Below are positions 35,242 through 43,356 of a DNA stretch of 64,000 nucleotides, piece after piece. Numbering within the stretch: position 1 is the stretch's first letter; each line of letters opens with the position of its first letter. Both the position numbers and the translations under genes were made by a program. This DNA is from Candidatus Palauibacter poriticola (GTDB lineage: Bacteria > Gemmatimonadota > Gemmatimonadetes > Palauibacterales > Palauibacteraceae), in NCBI GenBank assembly GCA_012270965.1, contig JAAXHJ010000041.1, positions 21,169 through 85,168 on the forward strand, given 5' to 3'. The notes under the pieces are model-generated. The model was given only the letters and a program-made list of their open reading frames with translations. It did not search any database and had not been told where the DNA came from.

Positions 35242-35960
35242 TCGTCGATCGGGCGGGCGGGCGGCGTCTCGTCGATCGGGCGGGCGACCGGCGTTTCGTA
35301 GCCCGCTTCCCCCCAGCCCAGCGTCGCGCCGGCGATCGCCCCCCACAGCACGTTGACCGCAAGGATGGAGAAGACGACGAACACCCCCCGCCCCGCGTAG
35401 AGCGCGAGCGCGGACACCAGGGGGAGTTCCCCTCGCGCAAAGTCCAGCGCCGGCTCGCCGAGGCCGAGCCGGATGACGACGTAGAGGGTCGGCGCAAGGG
35501 CGAAGGTCGCGCCCCGAGACGCCGGCGAGCCGGGCAGATGGGTGTAGAGCACGCCGAGCATGAGGCCCCACACGGCGCCGCTTCCGAGGTGCGACAGGAA
35601 CTCCGCGCCCGTCCACCCCGAAGTCAGTCCCATGCTCAGCGCTCCGATGGAACCGAACATCGCCACGACCGAGCGGGCGGCGGCGGATGCCGCGGCGCCG
35701 AGGAGGCCGCCGAGCAGCCCGAGCCCGAGGCGGGCGCTCAGATCGAGCCGGCCCTCCACCGCGGTGCCGTGCGCGCCGCCTCCGAGGAGCACGCCCGTCG
35801 CGGCGAGCGCCGCGATGAGTAGGAGGACGGCGAGCGTGAGCGGCGCCCCGTCCGTCGTGAGGAGAACGATCCCCGTCGCGCCGGCGCCCAGCGCCCCGAC
35901 CCGCCACAGGAAGGCCGACCCCGATGCCCAAGCCACGCCCCGCTCGCCCCGCTCGCTCAT
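35238..35960 (-). CDS. multi-pass membrane protein of unknown function
   Basis: A 240-residue protein with six or so hydrophobic segments (about 18-36, 40-60, 77-95, 103-120, 128-140 and 180-215). I do not recognise the family. The C-terminus is a duplicated ARPIDETP motif encoded by an approximately 24-bp repeat. It starts with ATG 35960, with GGGAGCGACGGC before it, and is coupled to the 53-residue membrane protein by ATGA overlap. It sits downstream of the acyl-CoA operon on the same strand, but an operon link is uncertain. Confidence 0.7.
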   Translation of the reverse strand: MSERGERGVAWASGSAFLWRVGALGAGATGIVLLTTDGAPLTLAVLLLIAALAATGVLLGGGAHGTAVEGRLDLSARLGLGLLGGLLGAAASAAARSVVAMFGSIGALSMGLTSGWTGAEFLSHLGSGAVWGLMLGVLYTHLPGSPASRGATFALAPTLYVVIRLGLGEPALDFARGELPLVSALALYAGRGVFVVFSILAVNVLWGAIAGATLGWGEAGYETPVARPIDETPPARPIDE

Positions 35961-36000
35961 GCCGTCGCTCCCCTTCTCCCGTTTCTGCGAAACTCCTCAG

Positions 36001-36034
36001 CGTCTCAGTGCTGCGAGGTGGCGGACCCAGCGGC
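36001..36034. repeat. dispersed intergenic repeat, type R3 (second copy)
   Basis: This matches 26320-26353 at 30 of 34 positions. It lies between the membrane-protein and enoyl-CoA hydratase genes; an R1 copy follows at 36102-36123 and runs into the hydratase 3' end, supplying codons for its basic tail. Confidence 0.65.
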
Positions 36035-36084
36035 TATGAACTGTTCGCCCGTCCGCGGCAGCCCGAGGCAGACCCCGCTGCGCT

Positions 36085-36882
36085 TCAGCGCTCTCGGTGC
36101 CGACGCGGGGTCTTGCCGCGGGCTCCCAGAAAGCGGCGGATGCCGGACTGGCAGTCGTCCGTCATGCGGGCGAGCGCGTTCACGCGCGCGCCGGTCGCGA
36201 CCGCGGCCTCGAAGCTCTGGCCGTCCGTGCCGTACAGCAGCTTCTTCGTGAGCGCGAGCGCGGATGCGCTCCGCCCGGCGAGCTCGGCCAAGAGGGCGGA
36301 GCATGCCGCCTCGAACTCCGCGTCCGGGTAGATCCGGTTCACGAGGCCCAGCCGCGACGCCTCCGCCGCATCGACCGTGTCGCCGAGCAACATCAACTCG
36401 AAGGCGCGCTTCTCCCCCAGGTTCCGGCGCAGGATCGCCGTCACCATCGCGGGCACGAAACCGAGCCGCACCTCCGGGTAGCCGAAGCGGGCGCTCTCCG
36501 CCGCGAGCACGAGGTCGCACGCCGTCGCGAGGCCGCACCCGCCGGCCAGCGCCCGGCCTTGCACGAGCGCGACGACCGGCTTCGAGAGTCTCCTCAGAAG
36601 CGTGAACAGTTCGCCCAGCGCTTCCGCCTCCCGCAGGCTGGCCATGACCCCCTCCTCGACCGAGGCCTGCACCTCCTCCAAGTCGGCACCCGCGCAGAAG
36701 TCCGGGCCGCGCCCCCCGATCCCGATCACGCGCACCCGGGCGTCGGCCTCGGCAAGCGCGAGCGCCTCCTTCATCTCCGCAACGAGCGCCCCGCTCAGCG
36801 CATTGCGGCGGTCCGCGCGGTCGAGACGGATCCGGTTCACGCCGATCCGCTCGTCGATTTCTATCTCAAGGTATTCGAACAT
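36085..36882 (-). CDS. enoyl-CoA hydratase/isomerase family protein
   Basis: A 265-residue crotonase-fold protein: FCAGADLEEV, PVVALVQGRALAGGCGLATA and EVRLGFVPAMVTAILRRNLG. The region after the second Glu position reads PAMV rather than GGTQRL, as in methylglutaconyl- or isohexenylglutaconyl-type hydratases, which would fit the upstream carboxyltransferase and AtuA genes. The last residues (GKTPRRHRER) come from a dispersed repeat. It begins with ATG 36882, 94 bp after AtuA-C on the same strand. It likely hydrates a branched unsaturated acyl-CoA; the exact substrate is inference. Confidence 0.88.
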   Translation of the reverse strand: MFEYLEIEIDERIGVNRIRLDRADRRNALSGALVAEMKEALALAEADARVRVIGIGGRGPDFCAGADLEEVQASVEEGVMASLREAEALGELFTLLRRLSKPVVALVQGRALAGGCGLATACDLVLAAESARFGYPEVRLGFVPAMVTAILRRNLGEKRAFELMLLGDTVDAAEASRLGLVNRIYPDAEFEAACSALLAELAGRSASALALTKKLLYGTDGQSFEAAVATGARVNALARMTDDCQSGIRRFLGARGKTPRRHRER

Positions 36883-36937
36883 GGCCCCCCCGAGTCCCCG
36901 ACCGCGTCAAGCAGGCCGCAGCGAGAGGTCCGCTGCG

Positions 36938-36967
36938 TTCGAGCGGCGCCGCATCCCGCCTGAACGC
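36938..36967. repeat. dispersed 30-bp repeat, type R2 (intergenic copy)
   Basis: This matches 34681-34710 at 29 of 30 positions. GCGTTC and GAACGC at its edges, with GCGG/CCGC inside, form a REP-like hairpin between the AtuA-C and hydratase genes. Confidence 0.75.
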
Positions 36968-36976
36968 CACGCTCTG

Positions 36977-37315
36977 CTAGTCCGTCCGGTCGAGGAGATG
37001 GTCCGGCACGTCGATCTCCATCCTGAGCAGAGCGGTGGCGAAGGTCTTTCCCTGCGCATCCAGCATGAGCGACACCGTTCCGCCGCCCCCCAGCGAGCGG
37101 TGGAGGCGGAAGTTGAGCGCGCGCAGGTTTGGAAGCTCGAAACGCTCGACTTCGCCTTCGCAGATCCCTTGGAAGTGGTGTTTCACTCGTTCCGCCGTGA
37201 CTTCCTTTACCAAGAACGGATAAATCGAAGGTCGAAAGGCGATAAGACCCACGTTCGCCGTGTCTCCCTTGTCCCCCGAACGGGCGAAGGCGACCTCCCC
37301 CAAGCGCACTCTCAC
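36977..37315 (-). CDS. AtuA C-terminal-domain protein
   Basis: A 112-residue protein: FARSGDKGDTANVGLIAFRP near the start is the hallmark of the C-terminal domain of AtuA-like proteins, followed by a ferredoxin-like alpha/beta part. In many bacteria this domain is fused to the DUF1446 domain; here it is a separate gene. The GTG at 37315 overlaps the TGA of the preceding gene (GTGA), so the two halves are translationally coupled and presumably form one complex. AtuA is needed for acyclic terpene use in Pseudomonas but its chemistry is not established. Confidence 0.85.
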   Translation of the reverse strand: MRVRLGEVAFARSGDKGDTANVGLIAFRPSIYPFLVKEVTAERVKHHFQGICEGEVERFELPNLRALNFRLHRSLGGGGTVSLMLDAQGKTFATALLRMEIDVPDHLLDRTD

Positions 37316-38784
37316 AGTTCCATCGTCTCCACCTTCACGTTGCCCTCCACGACCCCGCGGTCGATGAGCGCGGGCCAGTAGGCGACGACCTCCCGCACGC
37401 GGGGGCGGCCGCCCGCGAAGCCGGTGACGGTGGGCGGGCCGGCAAGGATGAGGGGGGCAATCTCCCGGCTGAAGCGCGACACGGCGCGGCGGTCCGGACT
37501 GCGGACGCCGACCCGCAGCGTGACCTCGGGCAGGTCGTCGGAGGGGGTGCCGGCCAGCGGCCCGTGACAGGCGCCGGCGCCGACGATCTCCGTTCGGATC
37601 TCGTCGAACTCGAGCCCCAGGTGCCGCAGGCGGCCCCGGAGTATCTCGTCCGCGCGCCGCGCCTTGTCCACCGCGTCGGGCCAAGCGTAGGTCAGGGCGC
37701 CCACCGCCTTGAAGCCATCGTGGTACGCGATGGACACCTTGAGCTTGTCCGTGCGCGAGCGGCCGGCCACGCCGTCGACCCGGACGCGGTCCCGCCCCAG
37801 ATCGCGCAGCCGGATGGTCGAGAAGTCCGCGATCACATCCGGCGTGATGTACTCCCGCGGGTCGCCGAGTTCGTACACGATCTGCTCCGCGACGGTCGCC
37901 CAGGTCACCCGCCCGCCAAGCTCCGGGTGCTTCGTCACCACGAAGGTTCCGTCCTCTTCGGCTTCGATGATGGGATAGCCCGGCAGCGTGAGGTCGATCT
38001 CCCGCCAGTCGACGAGCGAGTTTCCGCCGGAGGCTTGGCAGCCGCACTCGTTGATGTGCCCGGCGACGACCCCGTGCGCGAGCCGGTCCCAGTCGTCGGC
38101 CGGCCAGGAGAACTCGTGCATGAGCGGCGCGTAGGTGAGCGCCGTGTCCGTCGAGCGCCCGGCCACGACGATGTCCGCCTCCTGCCGCAGCGCCTCGATG
38201 ATCGGTTCGGCGCCGAGGTACGCGTTTGCGGCGGCAACCCGGTCGCGGACGGCGGAGAGCGGCTCCCCCGTCTCCATGTGGCGAAGTTCGTGTCCCGCCG
38301 CGAGGAGGTCGTCGAGCGAGTCCATCAGGTCATCACCCGTGATCACCGCCACGCGGGGGCGGCGCGGCAGCGACTCGTCCGCGAACGCGAACCCGAGTTC
38401 GGCCCGGCACGCCTCCGGGTTCACGCCGCCCGCGTTCGAGACGACGCGGATCTCCCGCTCGAGGAGATCGCGGACGAGGTCGTCCATCAGGGGCACGAAG
38501 TCGCGCGCGTAGCCGGCGTTGGGGTTCCGGTCCCGCTGCTTTTGCATGATCGACATCGTGATCTCGGCCAGGTAGTCGAGCATCAGGTAGTCGATCGGTC
38601 CGCGCCGCACCTGCAGCTTCGGCGCCTCCTGCCAGTCCCCCCAGAACCCCTGCCCGGCGGCGACCCGCACGCGGCGCCCGCCGTCGCGTCCGACACGGGC
38701 CGGGAGCGGCCGCTCCTCGAGTCCCACCGCGGTGGACCCCTCTTCGAGCGCGAGGGCCTCCCCCGCCCCGGGCCGCGCGTTCAC
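37312..38784 (-). CDS. atuA: AtuA-like (DUF1446) protein
   Basis: A 490-residue protein with the conserved DUF1446 blocks: GFWGDWQEAP, YLAEITMSIMQKQRDRNPNA, VSNAGGVNPEAC, ITGDDLMDSLDDLL, VVAGRSTDTALTYAPLMHEF and GHINECGCQASGGN. These proteins accompany acyl-CoA carboxylases in acyclic terpene/leucine-type catabolism. The GTG at 38784 overlaps the TGA of the carboxyltransferase gene and its stop overlaps the AtuA-C start, giving a chain of GTGA overlaps. Cytoplasmic; reaction unproven. Confidence 0.9.
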   Translation of the reverse strand: MNARPGAGEALALEEGSTAVGLEERPLPARVGRDGGRRVRVAAGQGFWGDWQEAPKLQVRRGPIDYLMLDYLAEITMSIMQKQRDRNPNAGYARDFVPLMDDLVRDLLEREIRVVSNAGGVNPEACRAELGFAFADESLPRRPRVAVITGDDLMDSLDDLLAAGHELRHMETGEPLSAVRDRVAAANAYLGAEPIIEALRQEADIVVAGRSTDTALTYAPLMHEFSWPADDWDRLAHGVVAGHINECGCQASGGNSLVDWREIDLTLPGYPIIEAEEDGTFVVTKHPELGGRVTWATVAEQIVYELGDPREYITPDVIADFSTIRLRDLGRDRVRVDGVAGRSRTDKLKVSIAYHDGFKAVGALTYAWPDAVDKARRADEILRGRLRHLGLEFDEIRTEIVGAGACHGPLAGTPSDDLPEVTLRVGVRSPDRRAVSRFSREIAPLILAGPPTVTGFAGGRPRVREVVAYWPALIDRGVVEGNVKVETMEL

Positions 38785-40391
38785 AGGCTGTCCGGGAGGG
38801 TGAAGGGTCCGAGATGAGGGCCCGGGTTGGCGAGGGAGCAGCGCAGCGCGAGCGACAGCACCGCCCGCGTGTCCTCCGGGGTCAAGATCGCGTCCACGAA
38901 GCCGCGCGCCGCCGCGTATTTCGCATCGAGCTGCTCCTCGTAGGTCTCCCGCGTCCGTTCGATCGCCGCGGCCGTCTCCTCGTCCAACTCTCCGCCCGCC
39001 GCCTCCTCGAGTTTGCGTCCGAAGGCGGCCTGTACGGCGGCCTCCCCCTCCATCACCCCCATGCGCCCCGTCGGCCAGGTGAAGATGAAGTCGGGATCAA
39101 ACCCCTGCGCCGCCATCGCGTAGTACCCCGCCCCGCTCGCGTGGTTGACCGTGAGCACGATCTTGGGCACGCGCGCGGTCGCCATCGACTCGACCATGCG
39201 CGCGCCCGCCCGGATGATGCCGGACTGTTCCGCCTCCGGCCCGACCATGAACCCGCTCACATCCTGCACGAAGAGGAGCGGCGCGTCGTGCCGGTCGCAG
39301 AGATCCATGAAGTACGCCACCTTCTCCGCGCTCTCAGTGTACACGATCCCCCCAAACTTCGGCGGTTCGCCGGCCTCGCCCCGGAACATGCCCCGTCGGT
39401 TCGCGATGACGCCCACTCGGAAGCCGTCGATGTGCCCCGTTCCCGTGAGCATCTCCGGCGCGCGGTCCGCCTGGAACTCCTCGAACGGACCCTCGTCGAG
39501 GATCGTCTCGAGCACCGCCTCCATGTCGAAGGGTTGGCGGTGGTCGCCGGGTAGGAGCGCGTAGGCCTCCTCCGCCGCCCGCGCCGCGGCCCGCGCTTCG
39601 ACGGCGGGATCCGGGCGGAGGCCGGCGGGGAGTCCGGCGACGAGCGAGCGCACCTTCTCGATGCACGCGCCGTCGTCCGCCACCCGGTAGTGCGCCACGC
39701 CGCTCACGCGGTTGTGCATGAGCGCCCCGCCGAGTTCCTCGGCCTCGACCTCCCGTCCCGTCGCCCCCTTCACGAGGTTCGGCCCTCCGAGACCCATGAA
39801 GCTCGTCCCCTCGACCATCACGATCACGTCCGACAGGGCGGGAAGATAGGCGCCCCCCGCGATGCACTGGCCCATCACGGCGGAGATCTGCGGCACCTCG
39901 AGGTAGTGTCGCATGATCGAGTTGTAGTAGAAGATGCGGCTGGCGCCGTACTGTCCCGGGAAGACGCCGCCCTGATACGGCAGGTTCACGCCGGCCGAAT
40001 CCACGAGATAGACGATCGGCACGCGGCACCGCATCGCAATCTCCTGCGCCCGCAGGATCTTCGTGATCGTCTCGGGCCACCAGCTCCCGGCCTTCACCGT
40101 CTGGTCGTTCGCGACGATGACGACCTCGCGCCCGCACACCTCGCCCACCCCCGTGACCACGCCGGCGGCCGGCGCCTTGCCCTCGTAGCGGTCGTGCGCG
40201 ATGAGGAGGCCGATCTCGAGGAAGCCGCCGCCCTCGTCGATGAGGAGGTCGACCCGCTCGCGCGCCGTGAGCTTGCCCCGGGCGTGCTGCCGGGCCACGC
40301 GCTCCTCCCCGCCGCCACGCTGGATCCGGGCCTCGAGGTCGCGCAGTTCGGCGACGAGCGCGCCCATCCGGCTGTCGCCGTTTTCCCCCAC
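38781..40391 (-). CDS. acyl-CoA carboxylase carboxyltransferase subunit
   Basis: A 536-residue biotin-dependent carboxyltransferase of the methylcrotonyl-/geranyl-CoA type. It shows ARGKLTARERVDLLIDEGG, YLVDSAGVNLPYQGGVFPGQ, GQCIAGGAYLPALSD, FVQDVSGFMVGPEAEQSGII and NHASGAGYYAMAAQGFDPDF. It would transfer carboxyl from biotin to a branched acyl-CoA. The partner biotin-carboxylase/biotin-carrier subunit is not in the window. It probably starts at GTG 40391, 9 bp after the B12-binding gene; ATG 40367 is an alternative. Context with AtuA suggests a leucine- or terpene-like pathway rather than acetyl-CoA carboxylation. Confidence 0.92.
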   Translation of the reverse strand: MGENGDSRMGALVAELRDLEARIQRGGGEERVARQHARGKLTARERVDLLIDEGGGFLEIGLLIAHDRYEGKAPAAGVVTGVGEVCGREVVIVANDQTVKAGSWWPETITKILRAQEIAMRCRVPIVYLVDSAGVNLPYQGGVFPGQYGASRIFYYNSIMRHYLEVPQISAVMGQCIAGGAYLPALSDVIVMVEGTSFMGLGGPNLVKGATGREVEAEELGGALMHNRVSGVAHYRVADDGACIEKVRSLVAGLPAGLRPDPAVEARAAARAAEEAYALLPGDHRQPFDMEAVLETILDEGPFEEFQADRAPEMLTGTGHIDGFRVGVIANRRGMFRGEAGEPPKFGGIVYTESAEKVAYFMDLCDRHDAPLLFVQDVSGFMVGPEAEQSGIIRAGARMVESMATARVPKIVLTVNHASGAGYYAMAAQGFDPDFIFTWPTGRMGVMEGEAAVQAAFGRKLEEAAGGELDEETAAAIERTRETYEEQLDAKYAAARGFVDAILTPEDTRAVLSLALRCSLANPGPHLGPFTLPDSL

Positions 40392-40400
40392 CGGCCGCGG

Positions 40401-40829
40401 CTAGCCTTTCGCCCCGGAGGCTTCGCGTCCGTTCTCCTCGAACCAGGCGCGGATGTAGGCGACGGCTTCGGAGGTGGAGGTCCCGGGACCGAAGAGGCGG
40501 CCGACGCCGAGGTCGTGCAGCGCCTCCATGTCTTCGGCGGGGATGATCCCTCCCCCCGTGAGAAGCACCCGGTCCATCCCCTGGCCGTCGAGGAGCGACT
40601 TCACGCGCGGGAAGAGCGTCATGTGCGCGCCCGACAGGATCGAGAGCGCCACGACGTCCACGTCCTCCTGGAGCGCGGTGGCGGCGATCATCTCCGGCGT
40701 CTGGTGGAGTCCCGTGTAGATGACCTCCATGCCCGCGTCCTGGAGGGCGGCCGCCATCACCTTCGCACCCCGGTCGTGGCCGTCGAGCCCCGGCTTGGCC
40801 ACGAGCACACGGATCTTCGGTTCGATCAA
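40401..40829 (-). CDS. cobalamin-binding (methylmalonyl-CoA mutase C-terminal-type) protein
   Basis: A 142-residue stand-alone B12-binding domain: [20 protein letters not shown] contains the DxHxxG cobalt ligand motif, followed by [19 protein letters not shown] and a [13 protein letters not shown] loop. It serves as the small subunit of an acyl-CoA mutase such as methylmalonyl-CoA mutase. The TTG at 40829, three nt after AGAGG, gives the expected N-terminus ([12 protein letters not shown]); the long track ORF is antisense to the AI-2E gene. The catalytic large subunit must be encoded elsewhere. Confidence 0.9.
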   Translation of the reverse strand: MIEPKIRVLVAKPGLDGHDRGAKVMAAALQDAGMEVIYTGLHQTPEMIAATALQEDVDVVALSILSGAHMTLFPRVKSLLDGQGMDRVLLTGGGIIPAEDMEALHDLGVGRLFGPGTSTSEAVAYIRAWFEENGREASGAKG

Positions 40830-40997
40830 GCGCCTCTTCTCGGCAGTTCGCTTCGGGAGTCCATCCCGGAAGTCGCGGTCACGAGGGAACGGTCGAAGGT
40901 ATCCGCGCAAAGGCGTACGCTGCAACGACGATGCGGCGTCGACCCGGGTCTCGTCTCCGGGGTTGCCTCGACCCGCTCCGGCCCGCACCCTCGTCTC

Positions 40998-42116
40998 ATG
41001 CGGGACGACGCGACGCGAGTACACCGGATCCTTCTGAACCTGGCCGCCTTCGTCATCATCGTGGCCGGGATGCGGGCAGCCTCCGCGCTCATCGTCTCCT
41101 TCGTGCTTGCGCTCTTCCTGACCATCCTGTGCTCCACGCCGCTCCGCTGGATGACGGACCACAGGATTCCCAAGTCCATCGCGGTCCTCGCCCTGGTGCT
41201 CGTCATCCTCGCCCTCGGGACCGTGGCGGGGGGCCTGATTGCGAACCCCGTCATGGAACTGGGACGCTCGGAAGCGCAACTCGACCGACTCTTTGCGGAG
41301 CAGGTCGAGGCCGTGGAGGCGACGCTGAGCGACTACATGGTGCGTTTCGGGCTCCAGTCGCCCCTGCTCGATGCCGACCAACTCATCTCGCCGAGCTGGC
41401 TGCTCGGCCTCATGCGACAGCTCGTGGAAAACTTGGGGTTCATCCTCGCCAACGGACTCCTGGTCATCCTCACGATGGTCTTCATGCTGCTCGAAGTGTC
41501 GGGCTTCCCCACCAAGGTGCGGGTCGCCCTCGGCGAGGCCGATGCGACGGAGGCGCGGGAGAACTGGGAGAAGGTCGGGAGCGCGGTTCGGCGCTACGTC
41601 GTACTCAAGACGATCGTCAGCCTCGGAACCGGCCTCTGCGTGGCGGGGCTCATGACGCTGCTCGGCGTCAACTACCCGATTCTGTGGGGCGGGCTCGCGT
41701 TCCTGCTCAACTACGTGCCCAACATCGGATCCTTCATCGCCGCCGTGCCGGCGGTGCTGGTCGCGTGGCTTACGGTCGGGGTCGGGACGGCGGTCGCCGC
41801 CGCGGCCGGGTTCCTCGTCGTCAACGTCGTCTGGGGCAACCTCATCGAACCCCGGGTCATGGGGTACAGCGTGGGTCTGTCGACACTCGTCGTCTTCACT
41901 TCGCTCGTCTTCTGGGGCTGGGTGTTGGGACCCGTGGGGATGCTGCTGTCGGTGCCGCTCACGGTGATGTTCCGCATCGTGCTGGGAACGAACGAGTCCA
42001 CGCGCTGGATCGCCGTCCTGCTTGGCTCGGAGCGCTCGGACGAGGTCACGCAGGCGATCGAGGCCGAAGTTGCCGTCGCGCTCGGGAAAGGGGGGGCCGC
42101 GGCGGGCACGCCGTGA
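40998..42116 (+). CDS. AI-2E family transporter
   Basis: A 372-residue membrane protein with about eight helices and the family landmarks: paired N-terminal helices ([20 protein letters not shown]), an amphipathic periplasmic region (about 90-150), then [23 protein letters not shown] and [20 protein letters not shown]. Members include TqsA-type exporters and sodium/proton exchangers, so autoinducer export should not be assumed. It starts at ATG 40998, divergent from the B12-binding gene. Its stop is followed by a 40-bp tandem duplication before the convergent threonine aldolase. Confidence 0.9.
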   Translation: MRDDATRVHRILLNLAAFVIIVAGMRAASALIVSFVLALFLTILCSTPLRWMTDHRIPKSIAVLALVLVILALGTVAGGLIANPVMELGRSEAQLDRLFAEQVEAVEATLSDYMVRFGLQSPLLDADQLISPSWLLGLMRQLVENLGFILANGLLVILTMVFMLLEVSGFPTKVRVALGEADATEARENWEKVGSAVRRYVVLKTIVSLGTGLCVAGLMTLLGVNYPILWGGLAFLLNYVPNIGSFIAAVPAVLVAWLTVGVGTAVAAAAGFLVVNVVWGNLIEPRVMGYSVGLSTLVVFTSLVFWGWVLGPVGMLLSVPLTVMFRIVLGTNESTRWIAVLLGSERSDEVTQAIEAEVAVALGKGGAAAGTP

Positions 42117-42126
42117 GCGGCGGGAC

Positions 42127-42206
42127 GCGGCCCCGGGACGCCCTCCGGCTGCCGGTCGGACGGAATGCGGCCCCGGGACGCCCTCCGGTTGCCGGTCAGA
42201 CGGAGG
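42127..42206. repeat. 40-bp tandem duplication between convergent genes
   Basis: Two copies (42127-42166 and 42167-42206) beginning GCGGCCCCGGGACGCCCTCC lie between the AI-2E and threonine aldolase genes; the second includes the aldolase stop codon. CCGG-rich arms could fold, so a bidirectional terminator role is possible. Confidence 0.8.
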
Positions 42207-43356
42207 CGGCCCGGCGGAACGTCTCGAGTGCCTGCTCCACATCGTCATCCGTCGTGTGGAGGTGGGGGATGATCCGCAGATCCCGCCGACTGTAGGCGTT
42301 CAGCAGGACTCCCCTCTCCCGGCAGCGCCCCGCGAACTCCGGCGCATCGACCGCCACCGTCCGGAAGCGGACGATGTTCGTCTCCACGCCTTTGACATCG
42401 ACCTCCAGTCCCGGGATCGCCGCGAGTCCGCGGGCCAGCGTCCCCGCCCGGGCGTGATCCTCGGCAAGCCGCCCGCGGTGGTGCTCGAGCGCGTAGAGGG
42501 CGCCGGCGGCCACGATCCCCGCCTGCCGGAAGCCTCCGCCATAGAGCTGCTTGAAGCGGCGGGCGCGCTCGATGAGGCCGGCCGGGCCGGCGAGGGCGGA
42601 ACCCAGCGGGGCGCCGAGCGCCTTGGAGAAGCAGGCGTTCACGGTGTCGAAGCCCGCCGCGAACTCGGCCTCGGGGATGCCGGTGGCCGCGGTCGCGTGC
42701 CACAACCGGGCGCCGTCGAGGTGAGTCGCGAGGCCGGCCTCGCGCGCGGCGGCGAGCATCTCGCGGAGGACGTCCGGCGGCCACACCGTGCCGCCCGCCC
42801 CGTTGTGCGTGTTCTCGGCGCAGACGAGCCGCACGGGCGCCTGCATGCGCGCGCGCACGGTCCCCATGTCGAGGTTGAGCGCCGCCCGCAGCGTCGCCGC
42901 GCCGAACATGCCGCGTTCGCCGTCGAGCGGCCGGATGACAACCCCGGAGATGGGCGACGGCGCGCCTCCCTCGCCGAACCAGATGTGCGCTCCCGGTCCG
43001 ATGAGCACGGCGTCGCCCGGCTCCGTGTGCGCGCGCAGGGCGAGCTGGTTGCTCATCGTCCCGGTCGGCACGTACATGGCGGCTTCCTTGCCGAGGATCT
43101 CCGCCGTCCGCCGCTCCAGTTCGAGCACCGTCGGGTCGTCCCCGTAGCAGTCGTCACCCACGGGCGCCGCCGCCATCGCCGCCCGCATCGCCTCCGTCGG
43201 GCGCGTCACCGTGTCGCTGCGAAGGTCGATCATCCTCGCCGCCCCGCTCCCGCCTGCCCTCGCGGCCGCGTTGCCAACTGCGTTCGCGTTCCCGTCCCCG
43301 GCTGCGGGTGTGTTGGTGGCTCCGTCCCCGGCTCCGTTCCCGGCCGCGGGGCTCAC
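42196..43356 (-). CDS. ltaE: low-specificity L-threonine aldolase
   Basis: A 386-residue PLP enzyme. The core begins [51 protein letters not shown] and [20 protein letters not shown] with the PLP lysine identify it. It splits L-threonine or L-allo-threonine to glycine and acetaldehyde. About 41 extra N-terminal residues are Gly/Ala/Asn-rich ([20 protein letters not shown]), encoded by a short repetitive stretch. The GTG at 43356 overlaps the amidase TGA, supporting this start, but an internal start at the MIDLRS methionine is possible. Confidence 0.92.
   Translation of the reverse strand: MSPAAGNGAGDGATNTPAAGDGNANAVGNAAARAGGSGAARMIDLRSDTVTRPTEAMRAAMAAAPVGDDCYGDDPTVLELERRTAEILGKEAAMYVPTGTMSNQLALRAHTEPGDAVLIGPGAHIWFGEGGAPSPISGVVIRPLDGERGMFGAATLRAALNLDMGTVRARMQAPVRLVCAENTHNGAGGTVWPPDVLREMLAAAREAGLATHLDGARLWHATAATGIPEAEFAAGFDTVNACFSKALGAPLGSALAGPAGLIERARRFKQLYGGGFRQAGIVAAGALYALEHHRGRLAEDHARAGTLARGLAAIPGLEVDVKGVETNIVRFRTVAVDAPEFAGRCRERGVLLNAYSRRDLRIIPHLHTTDDDVEQALETFRRAASV

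Noticed and set aside
40830-42248. N-terminal extension of the B12-binding ORF through the AI-2E gene
   Set aside because: Antisense to a well-supported transporter; the family's normal N-terminus coincides with TTG 40829.
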